Below are positions 1 through 12,075 of a stretch of DNA of 64,000 bases, piece after piece (positions within the stretch are counted from its first letter, which is position 1; every line of letters starts with the position of its first letter). This DNA is from Cryptomeria japonica. Taxonomy: Eukaryota; Streptophyta; Pinopsida; Cupressales; Cupressaceae. The notes under the pieces were generated by a model. The model was not told the DNA's origin. It saw nothing but the letters and a program-made list of their open reading frames with translations, and did not search any database. The position numbers and the translations under genes are program-made. The stretch is from contig NC_081406.1 in the NCBI RefSeq assembly GCF_030272615.1, positions 112,623,783 through 112,687,782 on the forward strand. The letters are read 5' to 3'.

Positions 1-764
1 TCACAAAGAGGGAGGAATTAGTTAACCAATTAAATAAATATTTAATTGTGACAAGAAGACTTAGGATAAATAAATAAATTATTTAACCTAGAGGGAGAAA
101 TGACAAACAAGGTTAAATGAATAAATCATGAAACCCTAGAAAATGCAAGGATGACAATTAGGTCTTGACAAAAGATTATTGATATCGATTCGATTTGATC
201 ATGATTCTGACTGACAAAGGACCAATGCTGATAAGTGATTTGATTGATAAATGCACCAATTGATGAGGAACAATGACTAATTGATCCAAATTGACATGAT
301 TGAGAAGGACGACGATCGATGACAAATTGATCGCAAAATGACAAGATTGAAAATGACAAGGATCGATGATGAATCGACCGCAAGATGACAAGATTGAAAA
401 TGTCAACGATCGATGACAAATAGATCGCAAGACGACAAGATTGACCAGAGGACAAGGATCGATGATGAATCGATCGCAAGATGACAAGATTGATGACAAA
501 TTGATCGCAAAATGACAAGATTGACGAGGACGAGGATCGATGACGAATCGATCGCAAAATGACAAGATTGAAAAGAGGACAAAACCCTAATTCAAAAGCG
601 ATAAAAATGAGGAATGCAGAAGAAGGACTCAATGCTCACAAATGATAAAGACCAAGTGCGCAACATAGAAGAAATGTTAATGCAACGCAAAAACCCTAAA
701 ATAAGGCAATGCGCAAATGTTAAAGTATGACTCCGCAAGTGTTGACCATTTTTAGACGTCTACA
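1..764 (-). repeat. E1 3' LTR, partial (window-truncated)
   Basis: This matches 8609-9372 base for base apart from about 20 substitutions and no net indel. In minus orientation it begins TGTAGACG at 764. The outer part is missing because the window starts inside it. Confidence 0.9.
300..590. repeat. LTR-internal minisatellite, CGATCG-rich (3' LTR copy)
   Basis: About six imperfect units of roughly 45 bases share words such as gacaagattga, gatcgatga and aaatgacaag. Each unit carries a palindromic atcgatcg or variant. The same array occurs in the other LTR. Confidence 0.85.
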
Positions 765-781
765 TTTTGCCCCTCTTTGAG
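765..781 (-). other. E1 polypurine tract
   Basis: On the minus strand CTCAAAGAGGGGCAAAA directly abuts the TGTAGACG start of the 3' LTR. This is the expected position and composition for the plus-strand DNA primer of an LTR element, and it fixes the orientation. Confidence 0.8.
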
Positions 782-1749
782 AGAATGCAAGTTTAAGCGT
801 TGTTTCAAAGAACAATAATGAAAATGCCCCAGAAAATGACAATGACATATGCATGCCCCCTCGAGGAATTGGCCGAAAAAATCTAGAAAAGAGGCCAAGT
901 GATCGATAAGAATGATAGAAGACGATAGGTTCGAATGGATCAAAAATTGAAGGTCGGATGCCAAGACTGACAGAAGAAATGTTAGTAAGAAGAAATTAGA
1001 CAAAGGATAGTTAGAGATGAAGGAAAAATTGCTTTCACAAATGCACATAAGTAGGTGAGAACCTTTATTTAATGTAGCAAAGCGGATGCAGAGCATCATG
1101 GCATTGAAGGCCAGAGCTAGAACGCAACCCCTTTTGCAAAAGACAGACACATCGCACACAAGGAATGAGTGAAGCATCCTAGGGTGCATACATCAAGGGT
1201 CGAAGTCTATGCAGTGTTCAGAAAGTGAACGTACTTATCACAGACACCCAATGATATAGTTGCCCCAGTTTGTGACCAACATTCCACAAACAACAAACAC
1301 AACAAAAAAGGAAAGGGACCATGAACCATCCCGGTCACTCTAAATCACTCAATGACATCATTGAGCAACATAGGAACATGATCGAAGCCAAAGATAAATC
1401 AGTAAAAAGATAAGACGCACAAATTCAACCAAGTCAAACAAACAGTCATATCGTCATTGTCAAAAGTGGAAAATAAGAATGATCATGTTGTCTGGTTCTA
1501 GGGAATGCGGTACCTCGTCTAAGATAGGACACAGTCTGGTTTCGAGTATACCACACCTTGTATAAGACCCATGATAATAGCAACAAGGACAAATGATATT
1601 GATGTTGATGCTATTTGGATTGATGTGACAACTGTGATCAAGTTGAATGCTTGCTTGGTCGAACAGTTCATCTGTTAATGCGTGATTTCATTAAAGCACA
1701 ATGTGTGATTGCGTGTCATTGGAGGGATGCTCAGTGATCTGTCTTATGC

Positions 1750-1990
1750 ACAAAGGGGATTTTTTTTTGTTTTTCGAGTTTTTACAATTTTTTTGTTTGT
1801 TTTTTCAGGACTTTATTTGATTTTTAGGGATTTTTTAAGGACATTTTTTTTATTTTTATGATTTTTTCAAGACATTATTTGATTTTTTTGGATTTTTTCA
1901 GGACATTTTATGAATGTTTTTGAATTATTTCAGGACATTTTTCAATGTTTTTGGATTATTTCAAGACATTTTTCAATTTTTATGATTTTG
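1750..1990. repeat. T-rich tandem repeat inside E1
   Basis: Units of about 30 bases repeat the words gattttttcaggacatttt and gtttttgaattatttcagg with variation. It lies 1 kb inside the 3' LTR. Confidence 0.75.
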
Positions 1991-3277
1991 CCCCCAGTGT
2001 CTAGCAAGGCAAGGAATATGACAGGTGAATAAATAGGCTTGCTGAAATGATGGTGGATAGAGGGAAGACAAAGGCCTTTTATTATGGCGACAATACGGAT
2101 GCAATTTTCAAGGGCTATTGCGTGATGGGACAAGAGACTGGATATGACAATGTAAAGCAGTGACATTGCATGAGGGACATGTCAAGAGGTTTTTGAAACC
2201 ATGTTTAAATTTTGCGTCCTTATGTCAGATCAAGATCAAGGAATGAAAAAGAGTGTATGGATAGTGATAAGATATGGATAGGATAAGCAAGACCAAGAAT
2301 GGATAAGGGACATGGACTGAAGGTCGGGATAGGCTAAGGGATAGTGGCAGAAAGTTGCAATAAGCCAGGGAATATGGATGAAAGGTTGTAATAAGCAAAT
2401 GGATAAATACCAAAAGCTATGATGGACTAAAAGCTGCAAACAAGATGCATGATGCTCATGAAGATCCTCAGCCTTGTCAAGATCAAAGGTGGAAAGAGGA
2501 AATGGACATGAGGGACAATAGGATATGAAGGGTAATGGCAGGGGTTCGATAGGATAATGGAACAATGAAGGACAAAAGGATATGATAGGATAAAACCTGT
2601 CCCCAAGTGTGGTGTGCAAGAAGTTCATAGATTACGTATGATGCCTGTTTGCTAGGTTTTCATCATGGTACTTGCCCAAGGCGCCTGTTTGCCAGGTTTT
2701 CACCAGTGGATGAATTATTTTTGCTTTACTTTTTTTCTTTTTTCTTTTTTTACTTTTTTTTTTGTATTTTGACCTTTTCAATAGAAGATGGACACATGAT
2801 GGGGGATGGAAGAGGGACTCAAGCGTCTTTTTGTTTGGATAGTAGCCTTGAAAAACATGGACCATGACCTTTAAAAGTATGCTCAAAGACATTGGTAGGA
2901 TAAGGACATGGAAAAATAAGATGAAACTAAGGCAAGGATTTATGCAAAGGATTGGACCAAAGGGATCGAAGGATGAAAAATATGCATTGGATAATGGATA
3001 GGATATTGGAAGAACTGTGCTTGAGTGGATAGAAATGTTGGCAAGATCGACATTAGCACACACCTTGAGGGGTGTGGACTGATGGAGGAAAAATGGATCT
3101 CAGATTGTGAGATTTGGATGGAGGAATAGCTTGGGATTTTGGGACATAAGGGCCCAAAATGGATGAAGAAGGTGATGGAGGAACAAATTTGAGAGGTTTG
3201 GATGGAGGAATAGAAATTTTAGATGCCAATTTTGATGTTTCTTTAGGCTTTTGTGCTTCAAGGAGCCGCTTAGGGAT

Positions 3278-5774
3278 TCACATGGTTTTTGATTTTTCAT
3301 GCTTTTGTGGTTCCTTGGAGTGCATTGCTTGCACAAGGGATTTAGGAACCCATATATATTTTGACTTTGCTTTATTTTTCTCAGTGGGCCTTTGTGGCCT
3401 TTTGGATATTTCATTTTCTTTATAGATCATATTGTTCTTCGTTTTGACATGTCGATTATATTGGACATGTTGATCCTTGAATACATGTGGATTTCTAGAC
3501 TTATGACTTTTATGCTTGGCATCCAAATTGCTTGGAGGGGGAAAGGAATGCATGGATGGATATGAATGAAATGGACTTCTTTTGGATTGATGAAATTTAC
3601 TCAAGGATGTGTGCCTTTGCTGACCTTGCATAGAGGACAAAGGGATATAAGGACCTAAGATGGATGGAAAGCATGATGGGGAAGGGATATGTTTGGATTT
3701 TGATGGAGGGATACCAACGTCTTGAGAGTGAGTTGTGTAGACATGACCCTTAACATTTTCTTTCACATGAAGGGATTCTTTCTTATGGAGATCTACTCCT
3801 TTGCCTTTATGAATATCTTGACTTGTAGGATACTCTTTTCTTTGGGAAGAAGACGCGAGTCCATTATGAGGTGGATATGATATGAGAGAAATAATGAGAT
3901 CTTGAAGTGGATCGGATTGCACCAAAGTGGAAGAACCCATTATGCATGTCGAGGGTTCATGAACATCTTGCACTGACACGTTAGAATCATGAGGGGGATT
4001 AGGATCATGAGGGGGACAAGGATTGTGTAGTGGACATGGTTCAATGACTGGTTCTTTAAGAGATGGAATGGGAGAAATAATGGGATCATCAAAAGAAATG
4101 CGCTCTTGGAGAGGATATGCTGAATTAGGATGTGGAGATGGAGGAACAAGTGGATCTTGTGGAGGATTTAAAGGAATAATTTGATCTTGACAAGGAGGAA
4201 GATCATTGGAATCCTCTTCAAAGGTGCTTTGCTCTTGACTTTTAATGGGATCATTGGAAAGGATGGAAGGGATATCTGGAATGTCAATGGGATTTAAAAG
4301 GACATTTTTTTTCATGAAATGGAAGGGGATCGTTTGGGATTGGATGGACTGGGATATCTTGATCTTTCTCGGGGAATGGAGTGTCAATAGGGCTTTGGAA
4401 AGGATGGACAAGAATAGGGGAATCATCGTGAGTGTCTGGGAACATGGGGTCTTGGTCAACAATTGGATGGGATGATAAGGTTTCAGGATCTTGATCTTCA
4501 TCTATTTCAAGACACGTTTCTTCATGCTCTAAATTATCCTCTTGACATGGGGTTGGACTTTGGATATGCATGGGGGATTTTGGCAAGGGATTAATGATTT
4601 GGCATGAAGGGGATGGAATTTGAACATTTGTGCTAGATTCTGGAAAGGAATCAATGATTGAACATGAGGAAGAGGGACTTTGAATAGGGTCCTCTAAAAC
4701 AGGTAATGGCAATAAAGTGCATGGTGGCATTGGGTCTTGTATTTCTGAAACATGACAAGGATGTGCATCATGAATTGGATTATCTTGGCAATCAATTATG
4801 GATAGCCCTTGGATAGTTTCATCCTTGGGTGTATTGTTTGATGAGGACAATATGGAAGGTTCTTGTGAAACTTCTAGAGGTGTAGGGATAGATGCCACTG
4901 GAGAGTCAATTTGTTTGTGGGGGGATGAGGCATTGCTAGACATAATTGTATTATCTTGATCTTCTTCAAAGAACTCACTTGGTAGGTTCCTTAAGACCCT
5001 TGCAATAAAGCCACCTTTCTTTTGAGGTTTTGACATAGTTATATTTGGAACTTGAACTTGTTTGGCAAGGAGTTGGTTCTGGTTTGATGTCATGTTTTGA
5101 TTTTGAACTAGATGTTGATCAAATTGGTTTGACATGTTCAAAATTTGGCTTGGTGTGTGTTGCGACCTTTGTTTTTGAATGTTTGGTTGTGGTTGTTGAC
5201 ATTGATATGTTGATTGAACTTGTTGATATTCCACTATTGGTTGAACTATTTGTGGACATTGTATAGTTGGTTGGACATATTGTTGAAATTGGACCATTGG
5301 TTGTGTCTGTTGGAAATGTTCGAACTGTTGAACAATTGGTTGTGATGGTTGAAAATCTGATTGATAGTAAACACCTTCTTGTTCTTGTTGTGGAGGCACA
5401 TAATGTTGAAATTGATGTTCTCTCTTTTCTTGAAGTTGTTTCATCATCTCTATTTGTGAGAGGAGAGCTGGTATGTCTGATCGTTCAAGAAGAGATCTTA
5501 CATCAATTGGCTCAATCTTTGGATTTCGACCTGGAAATTTTCAAAACATTTTGGACATTTGTGATCTATTCTTCTCAATGTTTTTCACTCTTTGTTCCAA
5601 AATCTCATTTTCTTGAGCTAATTTCTCCTCTAGTTTTTGTATTTGGAGACTTGTTTCATCATAAAAAGTTTGATCCAAGTTCTGAGACATGTAGAGATTG
5701 GATTGACATGATTGATTGCTCAATTGTGATGACATGGCTTCGTAAGAAGGTTGAGACCTCATTTCAAAAAACAT
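3278..5774 (-). pseudogene. E1 gag-like ORF, Q/P-rich, one stop and one frameshift
   Basis: A long minus-strand reading frame starts at an ATG at 5774. Residues early in it form a short coiled coil (QIQKLEEKLAQENEILEQ), followed by a glutamine/proline-rich stretch with many PQQ, VQP and QCPQ words. Then comes a long acidic P/S/D-rich region and a basic lysine/histidine-rich tail ending at 3278. One in-frame TGA (5541-5543) interrupts the first part. The frame shifts at a run of eight Ts (about 4306-4313), where the two overlapping open frames (5447-4284 and 4501-3278) exchange. With those two lesions ignored the product would be about 830 residues. I see no zinc knuckle, protease or polymerase motif. 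Its position after the primer site suggests a capsid-like or accessory protein, but I do not recognise the family. Confidence 0.6.
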
Positions 5775-5828
5775 GTCACTATGCAATGCAACTAATGGGA
5801 TTGACAAATGCAACCTAAAGGATGACAA

Positions 5829-7640
5829 TGCAACTTAATGTTTTTGTTGTTTTTCAAGATTTTGACAAACTCATAAATGCAATTCTAAAAATGAGACCCT
5901 TAGGAAATTGAAATGATGTCTAGACCTCAAAGGACAAAAGGACCAAGTGACAATAGGACAAATTGACAATGTCTCACCTATATGCTTGGATACTAAGCTA
6001 GGTTTGACCAAATGACATTGATGACAAAAAGACAAAAGTTTGACAAGGTCTAGACTTCCTAACAATAACTTAGGGTTTATCAAAGATTTGCATTACTCAA
6101 GTATGACAAAATCTAGTTTTGACACTATATGCAAAGGGACAATTACTATGCAAATTACCCTAATATGATATGATAATGACTTAAGCTTAATGAAGAGACC
6201 TAGGGTATGCAAATGTGACCTAATGTTATGAGGACAAAGATGCAAATGCAAATGTATGACAATGTCAACCTAAGACAAAACCTAAGGTTGAATTATGAAA
6301 TGGTATTACTCTAAGGCAAGAGGACACATGCAAATGGATGACCCTTATTGATATGCATAGGAGTATGACCTAGGTGAAACCTAACCTTGGTAGTTGACAA
6401 TGAATTTGCAAAATGCAAACCTAGGATGAACCTAAATCTAAGTGACATGAATGTTGAGACAAGATTTTGGAAAATGTTTGACAACCATGTTTGAAGGTGT
6501 TTTGAACTTTGTTGAATGAAATACTCTTGTGTTTAACCTTGTTTTGAATCAATTTGTCTTGTTTTTGAAGTGAGACACAACTCAACTTTTGACAAGCAAA
6601 GAAGACAAGATACTTCAACTTAGACTCAAGACAATCATGCTCATTCACACATTTCTTATGGATGGCAAGGACAATAGGTACTTGAGAGGTAGACTCGTTA
6701 TGAGATTCAAGGAGAATACATAGATGCTTGACCCCACAGGCTCCCCTCCATGACACTCACTTCTCAGGGCAGCCAAGCATCAGTCCCCATGGAAATCTCC
6801 CCATGGCGAACTTAGTATCTCTTCCAAGTATCCGAACTTGTCCTTCTCAAGCAACTAGAAGGATTTTTGGCCTCTAAATACAAGGTGTTTAGTAAGGATT
6901 TCTGTTAAGCATTACTCCTTGGTGTCATGCAAGCATGATTGAGACATTAAGCCCACCAAGATACCAAACAAATGTAGTTGCACAAGCACGATTTAGACCG
7001 TGAGGCCCTACTTAGATGTTGATATGAGAAAGAGTTCAAGGGTCATCACTTCCCAAGTAACTACAATTCCCACGTAACCCTTCCTTCAAAGCTTTCGCCC
7101 ATCACGTATTTATTTATAGTGAGTTAGAATGCCAAGGTACTCTGGATGTGCTCACTTTGGGTCATTCCCTTCTCACGATTGTCACTTGCTTGCAAAAGAA
7201 AGCAAATGGTCGGGAAGGCAGGCCCTCTAAAGGTAACAAACAATCTGAGCCATGAGAATGGTATCAAAGATCTGGATTTCTGATCACCCTAAGAAGGATG
7301 AGAGCATACTCTCCTACTCCAATGTCAAACTCAACAATCAAAGCAAACACATGTTCATTCCATCCTACTTAGCAATCATACTAGGTGCCTAATTATGAAT
7401 TACAAACACAAAGTTTAGTTGGAGTATAAGGCAACCTACAAAATCACCAAGTCAGAAGTTTAATTTGTTTAGTCTTTGACTAGCGAACCTGCATAAAATG
7501 TGTTAGTAGTTTCATTTTTTTGTCTTTGTCATGCGTAATGCAAAGGTGCTGCACAAAGAATCAGTACCAAAGAAAACCAGAATACAATAACAGCATGCAA
7601 AACAAAGCAATTTGCAAGTAAAAACACTGCTTTTTACCTC
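5829..7640 (-). other. E1 untranslated leader, no gene recognised
   Basis: This stretch lies between the primer site and the gag-like ORF. Minus-strand frames are short and of no recognisable family. Composition changes from A-rich with many caaatg words (5830-6420) to mixed sequence (6420-7640). I see no structure beyond that. Confidence 0.5.
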
Positions 7641-7810
7641 TGTTTCTGGCCTTACACAGGTGCAGAATGTCTCACACAGGCGCAGAATGCAGTAACACAG
7701 GCGTAGAATGTAGTAACATAGGCATAGCTCCCTTTGACATAGGTGCAGAAGTCCTTGAAACAGGCGTAGATTGCTTGACACAGGCGCAGAACTCTCCTAC
7801 ATAGGCGCAG
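7640..7810. repeat. Minisatellite with CAGGCGCAGAA core in E1 leader
   Basis: Eight or so copies of acaggcgcagaa or close variants (aggtgcagaa, aggcgtagaa, aggcatag) occur at about 18-25-base spacing. It sits about 100 bp inside the 5' LTR and primer site. Confidence 0.8.
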
Positions 7811-7902
7811 AAGTGCCCAGAAAGCCCTGAATTACCCTGTTTCTTGGGTTTTTCACCTGCAAATCAACTCAAAAGCACTCAAAAGAATGGTTAGGGGGTT
7901 AT

Positions 7903-7920
7903 TTCACATCGGGTTCACCA
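7903..7920 (-). other. E1 primer-binding site candidate
   Basis: Read on the minus strand, the sequence 5 nt inside the 5' LTR is TGGTGAACCCGATGTGAA. It starts with the TGG expected for pairing to a tRNA 3' CCA end. I cannot name the tRNA with confidence. Confidence 0.55.
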
Positions 7921-7925
7921 ATTAA

Positions 7926-9372
7926 TGTAGATAGGAATTTGGAAATCATCATAAGCAATAGCAAATTCGACTAGTTCAATCACGAAAACTAAAATGCAGT
8001 GATAACAATCCTAAAAACATTCAATGAAAACATGAAGACAAGACATTCTAAATGAAATCTAAACAAACCAAATGCATATGTCTCCTTCATGTGGCTCCAT
8101 TGTCCTTATTTCTCCTTCAAATAGCTTTGTTTTGTGGATCTCACCTACAAGTGCATACGCATGAGATGAAAGCAAGATTGACAAGATAGCATGACAGCAT
8201 AATGGTACTAGAAGCATGATTGATTCGACCAAGGACTTTGATTGAAGAAATTGATCCAATTTATAGATAAATTGGAGAAATGACAAGATTAGAATGAAGA
8301 GATTTGAAAGGAAATTTCAAATCAAGAATGACAATTATGACAAATTATGACAAATTGACACTTTCTATGCAAGATTGATTGATTGTCAATTATGACAAAT
8401 TACTATGTGAAAATTGATTGATTGTCAATTATGACAAATTATGACAAATTTGCTATGTCATTCCCATGAAATTAGGAGAAATATAGGAGAAAATTGAAAT
8501 TAGATGAATTAGAAATTTAGAAATTAGAAATGAGGAAATTAGGAATTAGAAAATGAGGAAATTAGAAATTAAGTGAATTAATTAACAATTTTTCATTTAT
8601 TAATTAATTCACAAAGAGGGAGGAATTAGTTAACCAATTAAATAAATATTTAATTGTGACAAGAAGACTTAGGATAAATAAATAAATTATTTAACCTAGA
8701 GGGAGAAATGACAAACAAGGTTAAATGAATAAATCATGAAACCCTAGAAAATGCAAGGACAACAATTAGGTCTTGACAAAAGATTATTGATATCGATTCG
8801 ATTTGATCATGATTCTGACTGACAAAGGACCAATGCTAATAAGTGATTTGATTGATAAATGTGCCAACCGACGCGGAACAATGACTAATTGATCCAAATT
8901 GACATGATTGAGAAGGACGACGATCGATGACAAATTGATCGCAAAATGACAAGATTGAAAATGACAAGGGTCGATGATGAATCGATCGCAAGATGACAAG
9001 ATTGAAAATGTCAATGATCGATGACAAATCGATCGCAAGACGACAAGATTGACCAGAGGACAAGGATCGATGATGAATCGATCGCAAGATGACAAGATTG
9101 ATGACAAATTGATCGCAAAATGACAAGATTGACGAGGACGAGGATCGATGACGAATCGATCGCAAAATGACAAGATTGAAAAGAGGACAAAACCCTAATT
9201 CAAAAGTGATAAAAATGAGGAATGCAGAAGAAGGACTCGATGCTCGCAAATGATAAATACCAAGTGCGCAACATAGAAGAAATGTTAATGCGACACAAAA
9301 ACCCTAAAATAAGGCAATGTGCAAATGTTAAAGTATGACTCCGCAAGCGTTGACCATTTTTAGACGTCTACA
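7926..9372 (-). repeat. E1 5' LTR (1447 bp)
   Basis: The right end is set by the point where identity with the left copy stops (CTACA followed by unrelated sequence). The left end is set by the TGTAGA terminus next to the primer site. The half near 8909-9190 is a CGATCG-rich tandem repeat; the half near 8330-8600 is AT-rich with many short gaaatta-like words. Confidence 0.85.
8908..9198. repeat. LTR-internal minisatellite, CGATCG-rich (5' LTR copy)
   Basis: This is the counterpart of the array at 300-590 with equal unit number and only substitutions between them, so the array predates this insertion. Long open frames across it on the minus strand arise from the repeat and do not look like genes. 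Confidence 0.85.
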
Positions 9373-9824
9373 AGGATAATAAGCCATGAATGTATATCGA
9401 GGTCTATGCAAACTTGTATGCTTCTACCTATCTTTAAATGATTTAAATGCTTTATTTTGTGTGTTGCACGAGACACCATGAATGACAAGGTATAATGGCT
9501 AATTGTATAAGTTGATTGTACTTAGATTACCATCATTGCCAAGTACGGACTCAATCCGTAGTTATTAAGTATCAGATGATTTGTCTAATTTAGACTGTCT
9601 CTAAAAAACAATATTTTCCATTATGTGCAATCGAAATTGAATTTACTTTACTTGCCTCATCAATTATCTAATGTATTCATTGTCTTTATCTTATAAAATG
9701 TCAACTTTTATGTGAGAGTCCTATTTTCCTAGCTCCAACATGTTTTAATTGATGAGAGAATTGTGTGTCGAGAGTTCTTTTCCTTTTAGTCAATTTTGGC
9801 TCATCTGCCAGATTTTTTCATTGT
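9373..9824 (-). other. Probable LINE 3' UTR or flank, no gene
   Basis: AT-rich sequence between the LINE RNase H stop and the E1 LTR. I see no ORF, poly(A) tract or other element in it. Confidence 0.4.
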
Positions 9825-10310
9825 TTATTTGCCAATGTCTTTCTTAAGGAGTTGGTTGCGATAAGGGAATAGTTTGATATCAGTATTCCCTTTAATTGAC
9901 TCGACCTCATGATCACAACCCATGTTTGCTAGCCCATCCACCAATTTGTTTCCCTCTCTGAATGTGTGTGAAATGATATATGATTCAAAGGAGTTCAGAA
10001 TGTCCCAAATTTGTTGGAGAACATAACTAATATGCCAATTATATGATCTCCTTGATTTGCATGCATTGATGATTAAGGAGGAGTCACCTTCAATGTGTAT
10101 TCTCTGTATCCTCATTTTCTTTTCTAGTGAAACCCCGAGTAGGAGAGCTTGGGCTTCTGCTAGATTGTTTGTTCCATGCGGTAGTGAAGAGGATTTGAAG
10201 GCTAGTAGCTCCCCTGAATTATTCCTAATGCTAATTGCTACTCCTGAACCTCCTGGATTACCCCTCGAGGCTCCATCAAAGTTAAGCTTTACAAAATCAG
10301 TTTGAGGGGG
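9825..10310 (-). pseudogene. LINE RNase H domain
   Basis: The minus-strand frame is open for about 160 codons. It shows the motif order of a plant LINE RNase H: FDGAS (first Asp), NNLAEAQAL (catalytic Glu), IEGDSSL (second Asp), HTFREGN and VDGLAN near the end, where the last metal ligand sits. All acidic catalytic positions appear to be kept. It would degrade the RNA strand of the RNA-DNA hybrid during retrotransposition. It follows the zf-RVT segment as expected, and the stop at 9825 is probably the natural end of ORF2. The upstream stops show that it is no longer part of a working protein. Confidence 0.85.
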
Positions 10311-10760
10311 TTGTCAAACTGTATGTAATCTAGCAATCCTTGAGTCACTAACTGAGAGCTGAATACCCTTGATTGGTAGGCATAAACCTTTCCATATTTT
10401 CATTAATTCCCCATCCCATGAAGTAAATAATGCATCACTTTTTTGGTGTTTCTGAACATACATGTTTACTAGTTCAATGACCAATTTTTCCATTTCATGA
10501 AAAAAATTCTCTATTGCTGAGGTATGTTGTCTAAAAATCCTCTTGTTGCTTTTCCACTATATTGACCATAAGACTGTAGTTGGTATAACTGTCCATATGC
10601 ATGAGAAGGAGCATGATTTGTGGTTAATGGGCTAGGTCTAAAAAAGTTCCCGAATTGTATATGGCAGGGGCATAGAAAGTTCTATTTTTTGAAGAACAAA
10701 AGACCAACATTGATTTGCAAAGGGGCATTGGATAAATAAGTGGTCCATAGTTTTAATATC

Positions 10761-11060
10761 CTAGTCGCACATAACACATTTTAATTCTTGTGCTATTTTA
10801 AGTTTAGTAAGCTTAGCACTAGTGAGGATTCTATTTTTTAGTGCCAACCAAGAGAAGCACCCTGCCTTTGGCATGACTGCATTATTCCAAGAAAAGAAGA
10901 AGACTATGTGGTAATGTTGTTGATTTGTCAAATGTTGGAGTGTTGAATATCCATTTGGAACTATGTAGTTTCCATTCACAGATGGGGCCCATATGATTTC
11001 ATCTTTCTTATTTGTCAAGTAGAATATTCTTTGTGCAAGTATCAAGAGGAGAAGCATTTT
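10761..11060 (-). pseudogene. LINE zf-RVT (reverse-transcriptase zinc-binding) segment
   Basis: The minus-strand frame contains IIWAPSVNGNYIV, FFFSWNNAVMPKAGCFSWLA, LKNRILTSAKL and a closing CVMCD. These are typical of the zinc-binding region that follows plant LINE reverse transcriptase (the W...G.Y.V, P.K...F.W.A and C..C pattern). It sits between the RT thumb region and RNase H, in keeping with a L1-type ORF2. Confidence 0.8.
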
Positions 11061-11267
11061 TGGCTCCTCTTCAATTTCAACTTCATTTATGTCCTTCCAA
11101 ATGATTTTCCCTAAGTAAAGAGTAGCTCCACTTACATAGTTAATTAACTTGTGTCCCCATTTATCAGTGAATATTGGGATTACCTATTGTAAATGGAAGT
11201 TCTGATCTAGAGGAGGATAGCCATTCCATGAATCATACCAAAAATTAGTTGATTCCCCATCATGAAT

Positions 11268-12075
11268 TTACCAAGAAATATACTTTGTCACTAGATCCCT
11301 GGAGCATAACATAAAATTCCACATTACAAAATCTTCAAGTGGGTTTGATATGGAGAAAATTCTGAGTGGATTGCTTGAGTCCAAGTATTTTTCTTGCATG
11401 ATTTGGCACCGTTTTGACTCTGTCTTTTTATACATACTCCACACTAGTTTCCCCCCAAAAGCTTTACTTTGTTTAACTAGATCATCTAGCCCCACCCCCC
11501 TGTTTTTTCTCTATTGCCATATTGTTTAATGAAATCAATGATTTTTTCTTTTCTTTAGATAGGTTTCCTTTCTAGAGGAAGGACCTAATGATCTTTTCAA
11601 TTTGTATAATAATAGATTTAGGGGCTTTAAGGACTAAAATGTAGTAGTTGGGAATGGCGGTTAAGACATATTTAACAAGTAGGATCCGACATGCAAAAGA
11701 TATCCATCTAGCCTTCCAAGAGGATATATTGTTCTTGATTCTTTCAATCACATTGGTCCAGTAAGAAATCCTATTACTTCCTATGAAGAGAGGTATAGGT
11801 CCAAATATGTACTTGGTAACTCATATGTCTTGAAGCCAAGGATTTTAATGATTTTTCTCTTCAAGGGAGCCTTGGTATTGAGAATATATAAGTTCAATTT
11901 TTGTGTGTTTATCTATTGCCTCGATACAGATGTGTATAACTCTAGAACTTTCTTCATTTGGCTAGCTTCATGGACTGAAGATTTGGCATATAACAATGTA
12001 TCATCAACAAAGAGATAGTGTGTTACACAAATGGGTGTGTTTGGTAGATGTATCCCCTACCAAAGACCCTTGTTA
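11268..12075 (-). pseudogene. LINE reverse transcriptase, C-terminal half
   Basis: On the minus strand the first recognisable piece is THYLFVDDTLLYAKSS (about 12030-11975), the RT catalytic box in which the usual FADD reads FVDD. It continues through decayed sequence to GVGLDDLVKQSKAFGGKLVW (about 11500), the conserved region before zf-RVT. Several in-frame stops are present (for example after TSVSRQ). The N-terminal half lies 4 kb away at 16042-17298, on the other side of solo LTR A. Joining the two at the 5-bp duplication keeps the same frame. Confidence 0.85.

Larger units (their letters stand above)
765..3277 (-). other. E1 internal region downstream of the gag-like ORF, no pol found
   Basis: Where pol would be expected on the minus strand there are only short frames with no recognisable catalytic motif. 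The stretch contains a T-rich tandem repeat (1750-1990) and a second polypurine-like tract (GGGGGCAAAA on the minus strand near 1984-1993). Confidence 0.6.
1..9372 (-). mobile_element. LTR retrotransposon E1, non-autonomous (LARD-like), left end cut by window
   Basis: Two near-identical direct repeats (1-764 and 8609-9372, same offset at both ends) are the LTRs. The right copy extends left to 7926, where it starts TGTAGA, and ends TCTACA at 9372, so it has 6-bp inverted termini. A purine tract beside the left LTR and a TGG-starting primer site beside the right LTR both point to the minus strand. The internal 7161 bp carries one long gag-like ORF (3278-5774) and no reverse transcriptase, integrase, RNase H or protease that I can recognise, so the element must have depended on another for transposition. 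About 20 mismatches by eye over 764 bases suggest a fairly young insertion. The left target-site duplication lies outside the window. Confidence 0.85.

Noticed and set aside
300-590. Regularly spaced repeats resembling a CRISPR array
   Set aside because: Units are imperfect, spacers are not unique, and the array lies inside both LTRs of a plant retroelement.
752-1189. 145-codon minus-strand frame with hydrophobic, Cys-rich product
   Set aside because: It crosses the LTR edge and polypurine tract, and no motif or similar product was seen.
5045-5818. Long plus-strand frames opposite the E1 gag-like ORF (valine-rich)
   Set aside because: They are antisense shadows of the Q/P-rich minus-strand frame.
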